Source of the DNA: Pseudoips prasinana
Taxonomy: Eukaryota; Arthropoda; Insecta; Lepidoptera; Nolidae
Direction of reading: 5' to 3'
Assembly (NCBI GenBank): GCA_951640165.1
Contig: OX621236.1
Location: 33,596,948 to 33,660,947 of the forward strand
DNA length: 64,000 nt
Shown here: piece by piece, positions 34,255 to 43,605 of the stretch
Layout of the letters: every line of letters starts with the position of its first letter
Position numbering within the stretch: the first letter of the stretch is position 1
Made by a program: the position numbers and the translations under genes
Notes under the pieces: model-generated
The model's input: the letters and a program-made list of their open reading frames with translations, nothing else
Databases searched by the model: none
Told to the model about the DNA's origin: nothing

Positions 34255-34445
34255 CATATAATCAAAACTTATAAAAAAAGGTTGTTTTTCACGTGGACTT
34301 TCAAAAAGCGCTTGTAATAGTCAGAACATGTTTGTAGTAATATAATTGTATACATTATTATTTCTAGTTAAATAGATATTTAGGTACACGGATTGTATGA
34401 AAACATTTATAAAATTTATTTTATAATAGCAATTATATTTACATA
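34255..34445 (+). repeat. Dispersed repeat S, copy 3 (partial)
   Basis: TTCAAAAAGCGCTTGTAATA, GTCAGAACATGTTTGTAGTA and AACATTTATAAAATTTATTT align with 25340-25632; the last third is absent. Confidence 0.75.
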
Positions 34446-34494
34446 CTATTAATATTGAAAAGCTTTAAATAAATATATATATATATAAAATAAA

Positions 34495-35090
34495 AGGTGT
34501 TCCACCGCTTTAATGGCAAAAATGCTTGTGATTCGACCGCCCCACAACGTTTTTCTGTCTGTCACAACTGCTCTAGGAAGTAAGCGATTATTTGTCATGA
34601 CGACTTGATAAGACGCCTGGGCGCCTCCCCAACGAAAACCCATGCTTCAGGGCCCCAGGGACCCATTGTCTCCACCCCAAACGGACGAAAAATATATCCT
34701 TCACCGATAGATATATATTTTCTTCGCTTAAGGGCCTCCGCGGATTCAACCTCAAGCCTTTTTAATTAGTTTCAAACATAGATTAAGGCGATGATAATGT
34801 TTGTTAGGAGTTTGAAACTCAATTATGTAGCATTTTTTTTATGCTGAATGGGTTTGCGCTTGACCACGATCTCACCTGATGGTAAGTGAAGATGTGGTCG
34901 AAGATGGACCGCGGGTACCCATAAGATACCTGTTCACTCTAGCCTTGAATAAACCCACGTTGTATGAGTCTGGAAACGCGTCGTTCAAGAGGGTGTTCCA
35001 CCGCTTTAATGGCAAAAATGCTTGTGATTCGTCCGCCCACAACGTTTTTCTATCTGTGTACTGCTCTAGGGAGTAAGCGATTATTTTTCA
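34495..35090. repeat. Two direct copies of a retroelement fragment
   Basis: Blocks 34498-34600 and 34991-35085 share GTGTTCCACCGCTTTAATGG, CAAAAATGCTTGTGATTCG, CACAACGTTTTTCT and GGGAGTAAGCGATTATT. The second copy keeps upstream sequence (CTGATGGTAAGTGAAGATG, AACGCGTCGTTCAAGAGG). No intact frame. Confidence 0.6.
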
Positions 35091-35314
35091 GGTTTTGAAA
35101 CCTGTCATCATCATATCAGTCGTAAAAGGTGTCCCTCAAAGATCGCCAGTCTTGTGCTATACAAGGTGTAAAATATATAGCGGAGAAAACTTAAAGTTAT
35201 CTACCCATTAAGCTGAACTAATTAAACAAAACTAGTATGGTCAAATACGAAATGTTATGTTCGCTATACAAAATGCATCAACTAATCGTTATTCTTGTAA
35301 TTGTGTTCATAGTG

Positions 35315-35480
35315 TACGACGGGCCGGTTGACGTGGTGGACAAGTATGTAGATACTTGTCCACCACGTCAACCTGCCCGTCCCGCTATAATATTTGTGTG
35401 ACATGGGTTCGATTCCCACCCAGCACAGATATTTGTGCGCATGAATATGTCTGTTTGTCCTGAGTCTGAAGTCTGAAGTT
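35315..35480 (+). mobile_element. SINE family A head with inverted-duplicated promoter
   Basis: The head GACGGGCCGGTTGACGTGG is followed by its own mirror image: a 21-bp perfect stem (35327-35347 with 35352-35372) plus outer CGGGC/GCCCG. The B box (GGGTTCGATTCCCACCCAGC) and TTTGTCCTGAGTCTGAAG follow. The usual A-box segment is thus converted into a hairpin. Confidence 0.7.
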
Positions 35481-35621
35481 TGTGAAAGTGTTTGTTACTT
35501 CACGTCTCAACGCCTGGAGCGATTTTAATAAAATTTGGTATGGATTTAGCTAATACCCTGGATTAACACATAGGCTATAATTTATAAAGTTTAACGCGGG
35601 TAAAACCGCGGGGCACAGCTA
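35470..35621 (+). mobile_element. Lep1-type Helitron, 5'-truncated
   Basis: GTTTGTGAAAGTGTTTGTTA..., CACATAGGCTATAATTTATA, hairpin AACGCGGGTAAAACCGCGGG and CACAGCTA at the end. Confidence 0.75.
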
Positions 35622-35919
35622 TCATCTATATAATTATGTATTTACAAAAGAAATGTAGTATATGTATTATGTTAGTTATCTGGTTTCCATAGTACAAGCT
35701 CTGCTTAGTTTGGGATCATATGGCCGGGTGTGTATAATGTGAGGATATTATTATTACTGTAATAGAAATCAAATCTTTTGTGTTTTGTATTTTGCATTAG
35801 GATGTGCTACACTTTCTTTTCAGTTTCATAAGAAAATTAAGCTCCTTAAGTTACGTACACCTTGTATATAGCTAATTTACTTGTGTCCTTTTTGTGGACA
35901 TTTATATTCATATTTACAG

Positions 35920-36117
35920 GCCTATATCAGTTTCAGACGTGGACCAAGAATGCACAGTATTCAGCGGAGTCAGTTACTTGGGCGCTCAGAACATATCCGA
36001 CCCCAAGTCTGAGAACGACATACAAAGAATTATGAAGGAACTCAGCTCTATGCCGGAGAACAGAGATGGAATGGCGGTGTCTATATCTATACCAGTCTGC
36101 TCCCAAGGACTTGTTGT
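35920..36117 (+). CDS. RabGAP1: RabGAP1 exon: N-terminal half of PTB domain
   Basis: Exon from acceptor ATTTACAG to donor TTGT|GTGAGT. One base (phase 2 entry) precedes PISVSDVDQECTVFSGVSYL. The frame continues GAQNISDPKSENDIQRIMKE and SISIPVCSQGLVV. The E/D-C-x-x-F-x-x-x-x-YLG start, the Ser/Asn-rich loop, the helix (IQRIMKEL) and the strand VSISIPVCSQGLV reproduce the opening of the PTB/PID domain of RabGAP1 (TBC1D11). It leaves in phase 2, which matches the next exon exactly. In known family members this domain precedes a DUF3694 region and the catalytic TBC domain; the protein promotes GTP hydrolysis on Rabs at endosomal or centrosomal membranes. RABGAP1L-like naming is also possible. Confidence 0.85.
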
Positions 36118-36273
36118 GTGAGTATAATTTAGTATTGTTCCCTCGATTCAATTTTTGTTTACGTCACGTGTATAGTTAGCTTTGGAAGCTTTCACTGCTT
36201 CTCCTGAAATTGGAGGCGAGGGTGGCCTCAAACCGCCAAGCAATTAAACCTAACCTAAGTAGCATTTTTTTTA

Positions 36274-36537
36274 TCCTACTAATATTATAAATGCAAGAGT
36301 ATGTACGTATGGATGTTTGTTACTCTTTCACGCAAAAACGACGGAACAGATTTTGATGAAACTTTGTAGCAATAACAAATTTTGTGAATGTGTGAGTGTG
36401 TTGTTTGTTGCTTCTTCACGGCTAAACGTCTGAAGCAATTTTAACAAAATTTGGTATGGAGTTAGCTGACACCCTGGAATAACACGTTGTCTACAATTTA
36501 TAAAGTTTAACGCGGGTAAAACCGCAGGACACAGCTA
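36274..36537 (+). mobile_element. Lep1-type Helitron in PTB intron
   Basis: TCCTACTAATATTATAAATG start, an internal second unit from about 36372, and AACGCGGGTAAAACCGCAGG then ACACAGCTAG before T at the end. Confidence 0.8.
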
Positions 36538-36741
36538 GTAGGCTATCATTTATTAAGTTACACGGAGCACTACTAGTAATAAATAATCTTTATCAACAAC
36601 CTTTTCGTAATTTTTTTCTATCATGCAGTCATATGGAGTATACTTCTTATACTACAATAATTATGTGAAGTTAGAGTAATCAGCAGTGCCCGTGCAGATA
36701 CAGTACCTATGCATTGTCGTCAACTTTGGTGTTCGAACCTC

Positions 36742-36974
36742 TGCTCAGGGGCTCTACCGGCTAAGTCGCCGAACATCGATTTCTTAAATGGCGTTCAAAT
36801 AAATTAAGGTTAAAAATGACTTAATCAATCGTTAAATCGGCTTAAAGTTGACAATCGATTCCGGACCTTTTATGACGTCGATTTAACGATTGACTAAGTC
36901 ATTTTTAACCTTTATTTATTTGAACGCCATTTAAGAAATCGATGTTCGGCGACTTAGCCGGTAGAACCTCTGGC
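36742..36974. mobile_element. Foldback MITE, family P, copy 3
   Basis: CAGGGGCTCTACCGGCTAAG ... CTTAGCCGGTAGAACCTCTG with almost the whole element palindromic: AATGGCGTTCAAATAAATTA pairs with TTTATTTGAACGCCATTTAA. It sits 87 bases before the next exon acceptor. Confidence 0.85.
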
Positions 36975-37060
36975 CGGTATTAAGAGAGTCAGAATTTTAG
37001 GGACATTACAGCTTTTAGAATTGATTTCAAAACTGCTTTAACATACTTTTGTCTTCGCAG

Positions 37061-37260
37061 CCTATATCAAGCGGACTCCAACAGCGTGATGACCAGATAT
37101 GCAGTCAACCGCATATCGTTTTACGCTCGCGGTGCAGCCGGCACACCGGTCGCTTCGTGCTTCGCCTTCACGTGGTCGCATGGGGAGACCAAGGAGTCTG
37201 CGGTGTATAGGTGTCATGTGTTCCGGTGTCACATCGCTGAAGCTGTCAATCAAGTGTCAA
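37061..37260 (+). CDS. RabGAP1: RabGAP1 exon: C-terminal half of PTB domain
   Basis: Starts after GTCTTCGCAG with one base completing the Val codon of the previous exon, then LYQADSNSVMTRYAVNRISF and YARGAAGTPVASCFAFTWSH. The final strand and helix (AVYRCHVFRCHIAEAVNQVS) carry the HVFRC-x-IxEAV signature that ends RabGAP1 PTB domains. The donor is TCAA|GTAAGT, leaving phase 1. The last 50 bases together with the donor and intron are duplicated about 300 bp downstream (37211-37858). Confidence 0.88.
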
Positions 37261-37858
37261 GTAAGTAGCTTCCCATATAGTAGCAGAATTGAAGTAGTTT
37301 TGGGAGTGAAAAACATTTACAAAAAGACGATAATTGATCAGTTATCGAGCGGATGAAATATGAAAAATGGTTAAATTACTCAAAATGGCTATTAAAAAGT
37401 AGAGGTTTGTGATGATAGGGTAAAAATGTAGGGTTGTATGTAATTTTTAATGACACATTATAGAAAAATAAAAACAAAAAAATTGTCCAAAGATTAAAAA
37501 ACCATGTTAAGGGTGTCTTGTGTTCCGGTGTCACATCGCTGAAGCTGTCAATCAAGTGTCAAGTAAGTATCTTCCCATATAGTAGCAGAATTATATTCTA
37601 CTAGCTTTGCCCCGCGGTTTCACCCGCGTTAAAGTAGTTTTGTGAGTGAAAAACATTTACAAAAAGACGATAATTGATCACTTATCGAGCGGATGAAATA
37701 TGAAAAATTAAATTAAATTATTCAAAATGGCTATTAAAAAATAGGGGTTTGTGACAAAAGGGCAAAATATGTAGGGTTGTATGTAATTTTTAATGTCACA
37801 TTATAGAACAATAAAACCAAAAAATTTTGTCCAAAAATTAAAAATCCATGTTAAGGGT
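37211..37858 (+). repeat. Tandem duplication including exon 3' end and splice donor
   Basis: Unit 1 (37211-37509) begins inside the exon at GTGTCATGTGTTCCGGTGTC and unit 2 (37510-37858) at GTGTCTTGTGTTCCGGTGTC. The 50 exon bases differ at one position, the donor CAAGTAAGTA is preserved, and the intron parts share CTTCCCATATAGTAGCAGAA, CATTTACAAAAAGACGATAA and CATGTTAAGGG. Unit 2 contains an extra Helitron end (37601-37636). The acceptor side of the exon is not duplicated. Confidence 0.9.
37601..37636 (-). mobile_element. Helitron 3' terminus scrap
   Basis: CTAGCTTTGCCCCGCGGTTT followed by CACCCGCGTTAAAGTAG: only the terminal hairpin and CTAG of a Lep1-type element, inserted in the second duplication unit. 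Confidence 0.7.
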
Positions 37859-38199
37859 GAACAATGTTATATAATATTCATATAAAATTTGGTAAAAATC
37901 AGTAAAGCCGTTTCGGAGTAGTAAGGTAACTAACATTTTGACACGAGAATTTTATATATTAAATGAGGCGGGTCGCTTCGTGCTTCTCCTAGACTAGTAA
38001 TAATTCAACAAGGATGATGCCTTGTTGAGCTTCAGCCACGGCGGCTGGTCTCCATAGACATTAAGATTGTGCAAGTGTATGTGTAAACACAAGTGGAGTC
38101 TCCATCAACTGTCATGCTGTTAAGTATAAACTGCAAATGCAGTGTAAAAACTGCACACCATATAACTAGACTACTAAGCAAATCGGACTTATACTATTA
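37859..38199. other. Intronic DNA, nothing recognised
   Basis: A stretch near 37880-37960 (GGTAAAAATCAGTAAAGCCG, TTTCGGAGTAGTAAGG) looks like repeat debris. No gene. Confidence 0.4.
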
Positions 38200-39075
38200 A
38201 AGGGTGCCAATTCTATTACTAAGCCTCTGCTGCCCGTCCGTCATTGGATCCGTTCGCCCGTCTGTCATCGGGCTGTAGCTCATGAACAGTAGAACTCTCA
38301 TGAATGTAATAGCCTGTTGATTTTTTGAGAGTGTGTTTAACTATTGCCGCTATAACGAAAAATCAATAAATTAAAGGGGATCTTAAAAAACGTCAATTTT
38401 TCGATGTTTTCTACTCGATTCATGACAATCTTTTACGATAGTCCGGAATCCTGCGTTGCGAGCTCAACTGGCACGTGGCCGTTTTTTACAGAGTGTGTAT
38501 TTTGATTGCCGCTATAACTACAAATAATACAATTAAAGCGACCTTACTACAATAAACGTGAATTATGCGAAGTTTTGTACTCGATTACCGACAACCTTTT
38601 ACGAGGGTACAGAACCCTTCGTTGCGAGCTCGACTCGCACGTGGCCGTTCTTTACAGAGTTTGTATTTTATTGCCGCTATAACTATAAATAATACAATTA
38701 AAGGGATCTTGCTACTAAATGTGAATTATGCGAAGTTTTGTACTCAACGACCGACAATCTTTTACGATAGTACGGAATCCTTCGTTGCGAGCTTGACTCT
38801 CACGTGGCCGGTTTTATTAAGTATATTTTTAATTGCCGCCAAAATAACAATAGAATTAAATCAGACCTCAATACTATAAACGTAAATCTTTCGATATTTT
38901 GTACTCCATTACCACAATCTTTTACGATAGTCCGGAATCCTTCGTTGCGAGCTCGACTCGCACGTGGACGTTTTTTCAGAGTGTATTTTTATTGGCGCTA
39001 TAATAACAAATAATTAAATTAAAGGACCTTATTGCAATTAAAGTGAATTATTCGATGTTTTGTATTTAATTTTAA
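38200..39075 (+). repeat. Tandem array, 4.6 units of about 163 bp
   Basis: Units start near 38324, 38490, 38656, 38819 and 38978. Each reads AGAGTGTGTATTTTATTGCC, GCTATAAC, TTTTGTACTCGATTACCGAC, AATCTTTTACGATAGT, GGAATCCTTCGTTGCGAGCT and CGACTCGCACGTGGCCG. It begins in a normal member of the CTCGCACTTGGCCGG family (38200-38323) and amplifies its 3' half. The frames at 38565-38879 and 38804-39013 are consequences of the repeat. Confidence 0.85.
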
Positions 39076-39134
39076 GTACCATTTAAGTTTAGATTTAACA
39101 AAGAGAGAAACACTATCTTGGTAAGTGGTTGCTT

Positions 39135-39345
39135 GCTTATCGTATATCGTGGCAGTGGTAACCCTAGTGTCAGAGTTGCTCAAGTAGGCCTCTGACATGG
39201 CTTAACGACTGTTGTCTAATGACTACAACCGGGACCGACAGCTTAACGTGCCCTCCGAAGCACGGAGACGCTCAGAAATTAAACCACTTTGGCGGTCACC
39301 CATCTATGGACTGACCGCGAGCGTAGTTGCTTAACCTCGCCGATC
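39135..39345. repeat. SINE-like repeat R, copy 4 (inverted)
   Basis: AAGTAGGCCTCTGACATGGC, ACAGCTTAACGTGCCCTCC, GAAGCACGGAGACGCTCAGA and CCATCTATGGACTGACCGCG are the reverse complement of 6190-6403 and are well preserved. Confidence 0.75.
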
Positions 39346-39739
39346 GCTTACAGACCGGTGAGAGCATCTAACTATGAGCGCCCGTAAGTGGTAAACGCAT
39401 CTTGTACACACCCTATTCACGTATTTTGTTCGCGAATTGCACGGTACACATGCGAGATGACATCAATTTCAACCTCATATATTTGGAATAAGGTCTTAAA
39501 ATAATAAAAAATAATGTAGCACGCGCCTGGTAAAGGATTACCTGTATATCTATATATCAGCACAGTGTCCGCCGAAATTTTAAGAAGGACTAATGACTAT
39601 GTTCGCTTATTGTTACACTTGCACTTTACATCACCAATTACTATAAAAGTATTTCCGAGAACCCAAACAGGTTAGCGTCATACATAGCTATAGCTAACAA
39701 ATTAACTTACAAAAATTCGTAAATTCATTAAATTTGATT
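39346..39739. other. Intronic DNA, nothing recognised
   Basis: No supported feature. Confidence 0.4.
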
Positions 39740-39865
39740 GCACGCGTGACACGACGGTTAAAGCAGTCGCCTCGCCAATCCATGTCCTGGGTTCGACAGG
39801 ACAACTATTCGTGTGAACCATGAGTAGTTCTTCTAGAGTCTGGGTGTTAAGTTTGTAGAGTATCC
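39740..39865 (+). mobile_element. tRNA-headed SINE family B
   Basis: GTGACACGACGGTTAAAGCA (A box), GTCCTGGGTTCGACAGG (B box), ACAACTATTCGTGTGAACC and TAGAGTCTGGGTGTTAAG. Confidence 0.7.
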
Positions 39866-40129
39866 TTCGACACAGGGATTCATTTGCACAGTGCAGGCTT
39901 TATCTCTTAAATTAGCTCATGAGTGTGATAGATATCTTGTCTTTCCTAGCTCCTTTCATTGCTTAGGATTTTCAGTATTGTTTTTTTTTATTTTTATACT
40001 TCTTGCACAGAATTGTACAAAGGCGGACTTAACGCCAAAGGCATTCTCTACCAGTCAACCTTGTTATTAGAGAAAGCTTTCATCACGCACAAACGCTCAA
40101 ATCATGTTTTCTCGCCCATCTTGCTTAGA

Positions 40130-40220
40130 TTAGGATAATATAAATAAATATCCGGGTTATATCACTCAGCGCCATCTAGCCCAAGCTAAGCAAAGCTTTT
40201 ACTATGGATAAGCGACATCG
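40130..40220 (-). mobile_element. SINE family A tail (inverted)
   Basis: CACTCAGCGCCATCTAGCCC, AAGCTAAGCAAAGCTTTTAC and TATGGATAAGCGACA; the head is absent. Confidence 0.55.
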
Positions 40221-40698
40221 TATAGAAATGCTTATGCTCCACAACCCTTTGTTTCCATTCGTATACATGAAATTTCGACCCTAGTCTTCATGTATAAACG
40301 TGCAGCGAAAGTTGCACAAAATATGAGTAAAAACCAACCGAAGGTTCAAGGTTCGAACCCCAAAGACTTCTGGTGCGGGTTACTTGATTTGTAGTCTTAT
40401 CTCTTGGTCGGGTTCAGCACTAGCTCGCCTCTAATGCCTGGTGAAGAAGTTAAAGCCTCAGAATCAGAATCTTTATTTGTTGACATAGGTCAAATTACAA
40501 CAAGTTGTGAGATGTTACAAACAGGTAGATCCTCTATGTTTTGCCCAGGGGCGTACAAATATTGTATTTAATTAACATAATAATTAAACTAATAATATAA
40601 CAAATTCATTGGTTAAAATAATTAATTTAAATATAAAAAATGTCAAAATACTTATTACATGTCATTCTAAATATTAATGTCCAATAAATTCATAATTG

Positions 40699-43605
40699 TC
40701 AACGTAGGTGAGTTGATGTACAATTTTTTGAGGCAGTAATTATAGAATTGTCCTCTAAATAATCCTTCAATGAATAATAACATTTATTTATCAAAATGTT
40801 AAATAATTCTTTTTTAAAATTGTCTAGATTCAACGTTTTAATTTTTTCAGGAATTTTATTGAATACTATTTTGGCCATACAGAAGGTACTATTATTCATC
40901 AGCTTAGTTTTGCCATAGGTGACCTCGAGTTCTGACTTGTTCTTATCCCGCAATCGTCTGTAATGACTTTTGGGAGCTATTTTATATGACGAAATGTTAG
41001 ATTTTACAAAAACATTAGTTTCGTATATGTACAACGATGGCAGGGTAAGAATTTTGTGACGAATAAAGAACGGGTGACAGCTGTCTGTGCTTTTTAGGCC
41101 AAACATAGCTCTGACACATCGTTTTTGGGCTCTAAATACTAGTTCTCTATCTACAGAATTCCCCCAGTACATTACGCCATATCTGAGTGTTGATGAAACA
41201 TAGCCATGATAGGCCGTCATTACGGATTCTATGTTCACTATTTTTGATAATTTGTAGAGAACATAGGCAAATTTATTGAGTTTTTTACATATTTGGTCTG
41301 TCTGGGATCTCCAAGTCAAATTGTTATCTATATTAATTCCAAGAAACTTAATAGCGGTAGTTGTTTCTATTTTTGTCCCTAAATAGTTAGTATCAAGAAT
41401 TTTATTTGGGATTCTTTGGTAAAAATGCATAATTTTGGTCTTTTCTAAGTTTATAACTAGGTTATTACTGTCAAACCATGATATAATTTTATTTAATGTC
41501 ATATTTATTTCATTTTCATATGTGTCGGGATCATCACACTTAATAACTACAGTGCTATCGTCAGCGAAAAGTACCATGGGGTGATTTATTTGTTCTGGGA
41601 GGTCATTTATATAGAGCAGAAAAAGAAGGGGTCCTAGCACACTTCCTTGAGGAACGCCGTATTTAATTAGTTCGCTGTCGGAACGGTATTTTTTCTCGGA
41701 ACTGGTATTTGAGCATATTTGTGTGATTTCTACAAATTGCTTTCTGCCCGTTAAATAAGATTGAATGAGATCAAGTGTATTTCCCCTGATACCGTATTTC
41801 TCAAGTTTGCGTATCAGTATAGAGTAATCTACATAATCAAACGCCTTAGTTAGGTCCATATAGATAGCGCATACAGGATTTCTACTATCCACATTTGACA
41901 TTATAGGCAAAAGCAAGTCATATATGGCCATGTTGATTGTCTTCTGCTTACGAAATCCTTTTTGTTCTTTGGCTAGTAGGTTTGATTTCTCAAGATAGTT
42001 GTACAAAGACTTGTAGATAACTTTCTCGAATATTTTTGAGAAGATGGGTATTAACGCAATAGGTCTATAGTTAGATATAATTTGTCTATCACTTTTTTTG
42101 TGTAATGGTACAATTATTGATGTTTTTAATTTTTCAGGGAAGATCCCGCTAGAAATGCTCATATTAATAATATGACTGAGATGTGGAGCTATGTATTGAG
42201 ATACTTCTTTGATAACTTTAGTGCATATTCCGTCAAAACCAACACTATTTGTGTTTCTTAGTGTGTTGATATGGTTGTTTATGTCTTGAGGAATGGTCGG
42301 CTCCATAAATATAGACCGAGTATTTGGGCTTACGTTAATTTGTGGTATAGTATTTTTTGGTTTGGTAACTTGATTAATATAAAACTTGTTAAAGGCCTGA
42401 GCAATTTTTAGTGGGTTTGTGATTTTTTGTGTTTCCGTTTGAATTTGTGTTATAGGTTCTTTAGGGAAGCAAGTCTTAGAATTATTAATAATGGTCCATG
42501 CTGCTTTGGATTTATTTTTAGATGTCTCGATAAAGTAGTTATTTTGCGATTTTTGTGTTAATGTTATAACTCTTTTAAACCTTGCCGTATATGTCTTAAA
42601 ATATTCTTTATTGTTTTGAGTACGATTTATTCTATATTGCCATAGCAAATGCCTTTTCTTTTTGCTGCATTTTCTTATACCGTTAGTAATCCATTTTGCT
42701 TTTTTTGTAATCGATTTTGTTAATGTTTCGAACGGAAAGCAAAGATCGTAAAAACATCGGAATAAGTCAAGAAAGTAGTCGTAGGCCTCATTGACATCAC
42801 TAGTGGTATATGTGGCTGTAAACATGAGACTTTTTAAACAATTTATAAATTTTTGTACATTATCTTTACAATAATTCCGTCTGTTTATTTTCCAGCGTTT
42901 TAAAATACATGTCTTTTTTACAGGACATTTAAAAAATTGAGCGGTGTGATCTGACAGACCCAATTCTATAATTTCTCCTTTACAGCCTTTTACATTATGT
43001 GCTATATTGTCCAAGCAGGTTCCACTACTTAATCTAGTGGGTTGAGAAAATTGTAATTTTAAATTATAACTTAACAATGTATATTCGAAGTCTATCGTTT
43101 GTTTGTTTCTTTTCAATAAATTAATATTAAAGTCCCCACATAAGATAACCTTTTTGTTGTTGAATTTTAAACACAACAAATGCAGAATATTGTTTAAATT
43201 TACGAAAAATTTATCCAAATTAGATTGGGGCACTCTATATATACATACAATAATAATGTTGTGTTCTGTAAGTTCTATCGCGCAACATTCAATTACATTG
43301 ATTAAAGAATGTTTCTCTAAGTTTAACACTTTATACTTGTGACCGACCCTAGACAGAATGCAGGCGCCACCCCTTCTGTTATCTCTGGAAAAACTTGTTG
43401 CTAAGCTGAAGTTTGGTATATTTAGAAGCCCTTCCTGGTGAGGTGTCATAAAATGTTCGGTGATGCATATAGCATCAATCCTTCTATTACTATTGTCTAG
43501 TTCTTCTAAATGCACAGTGAGGGTATCACTTTTACTCAAGAGTCCAGCAATATTTTGGTGTAGGATATGTATACTGTTATAAACGAAAAAAATTGGGGTT
43601 TTCTT
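40699..43605 (-). CDS. LINE ORF2: AP endonuclease + reverse transcriptase
   Basis: An uninterrupted frame of about 968 codons. The N-terminal apurinic-type endonuclease shows HQNIAG, the catalytic Glu in ICITEH, RRGGACIL, CGDFNINLL and the terminal LSDHT. The central reverse transcriptase shows SNYRPIALIPIFSKIFEKVI, MDLTKAFDYVDY (motif A), GVPQGSVLGPLLFLLYINDL (motif B), the FADDS catalytic box and KFLGINID. The C-terminal part includes the thumb and a conserved YWGNSVD stretch. No stop or frameshift is seen. No ATG precedes the endonuclease: the frame opens after a stop at 43606-43608 and overlaps the end of ORF1 by 29 bases, so translation probably depends on reinitiation or coupling. Clade: CR1/Jockey group; exact family not assigned. 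Confidence 0.88.
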   Translation of the reverse strand, partial: KKTPIFFVYNSIHILHQNIAGLLSKSDTLTVHLEELDNSNRRIDAICITEHFMTPHQEGLLNIPNFSLATSFSRDNRRGGACILSRVGHKYKVLNLEKHSLINVIECCAIELTEHNIIIVCIYRVPQSNLDKFFVNLNNILHLLCLKFNNKKVILCGDFNINLLKRNKQTIDFEYTLLSYNLKLQFSQPTRLSSGTCLDNIAHNVKGCKGEIIELGLSDHTAQFFKCPVKKTCILKRWKINRRNYCKDNVQKFINCLKSLMFTATYTTSDVNEAYDYFLDLFRCFYDLCFPFETLTKSITKKAKWITNGIRKCSKKKRHLLWQYRINRTQNNKEYFKTYTARFKRVITLTQKSQNNYFIETSKNKSKAAWTIINNSKTCFPKEPITQIQTETQKITNPLKIAQAFNKFYINQVTKPKNTIPQINVSPNTRSIFMEPTIPQDINNHINTLRNTNSVGFDGICTKVIKEVSQYIAPHLSHIINMSISSGIFPEKLKTSIIVPLHKKSDRQIISNYRPIALIPIFSKIFEKVIYKSLYNYLEKSNLLAKEQKGFRKQKTINMAIYDLLLPIMSNVDSRNPVCAIYMDLTKAFDYVDYSILIRKLEKYGIRGNTLDLIQSYLTGRKQFVEITQICSNTSSEKKYRSDSELIKYGVPQGSVLGPLLFLLYINDLPEQINHPMVLFADDSTVVIKCDDPDTYENEINMTLNKIISWFDSNNLVINLEKTKIMHFYQRIPNKILDTNYLGTKIETTTAIKFLGINIDNNLTWRSQTDQICKKLNKFAYVLYKLSKIVNIESVMTAYHGYVSSTLRYGVMYWGNSVDRELVFRAQKRCVRAMFGLKSTDSCHPFFIRHKILTLPSLYIYETNVFVKSNISSYKIAPKSHYRRLRDKNKSELEVTYGKTKLMNNSTFCMAKIVFNKIPEKIKTLNLDNFKKELFNILINKCYYSLKDYLEDNSIITASKNCTSTHLR

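Noticed and set aside
38565..39013. Two related proteins at 38565-38879 and 38804-39013
   Set aside because: Both come from the tandem array units; the shared protein pieces reflect repeated DNA.
43103..43342. Plus-strand protein of 79 residues
   Set aside because: Antisense shadow of LINE ORF2 with no motif.
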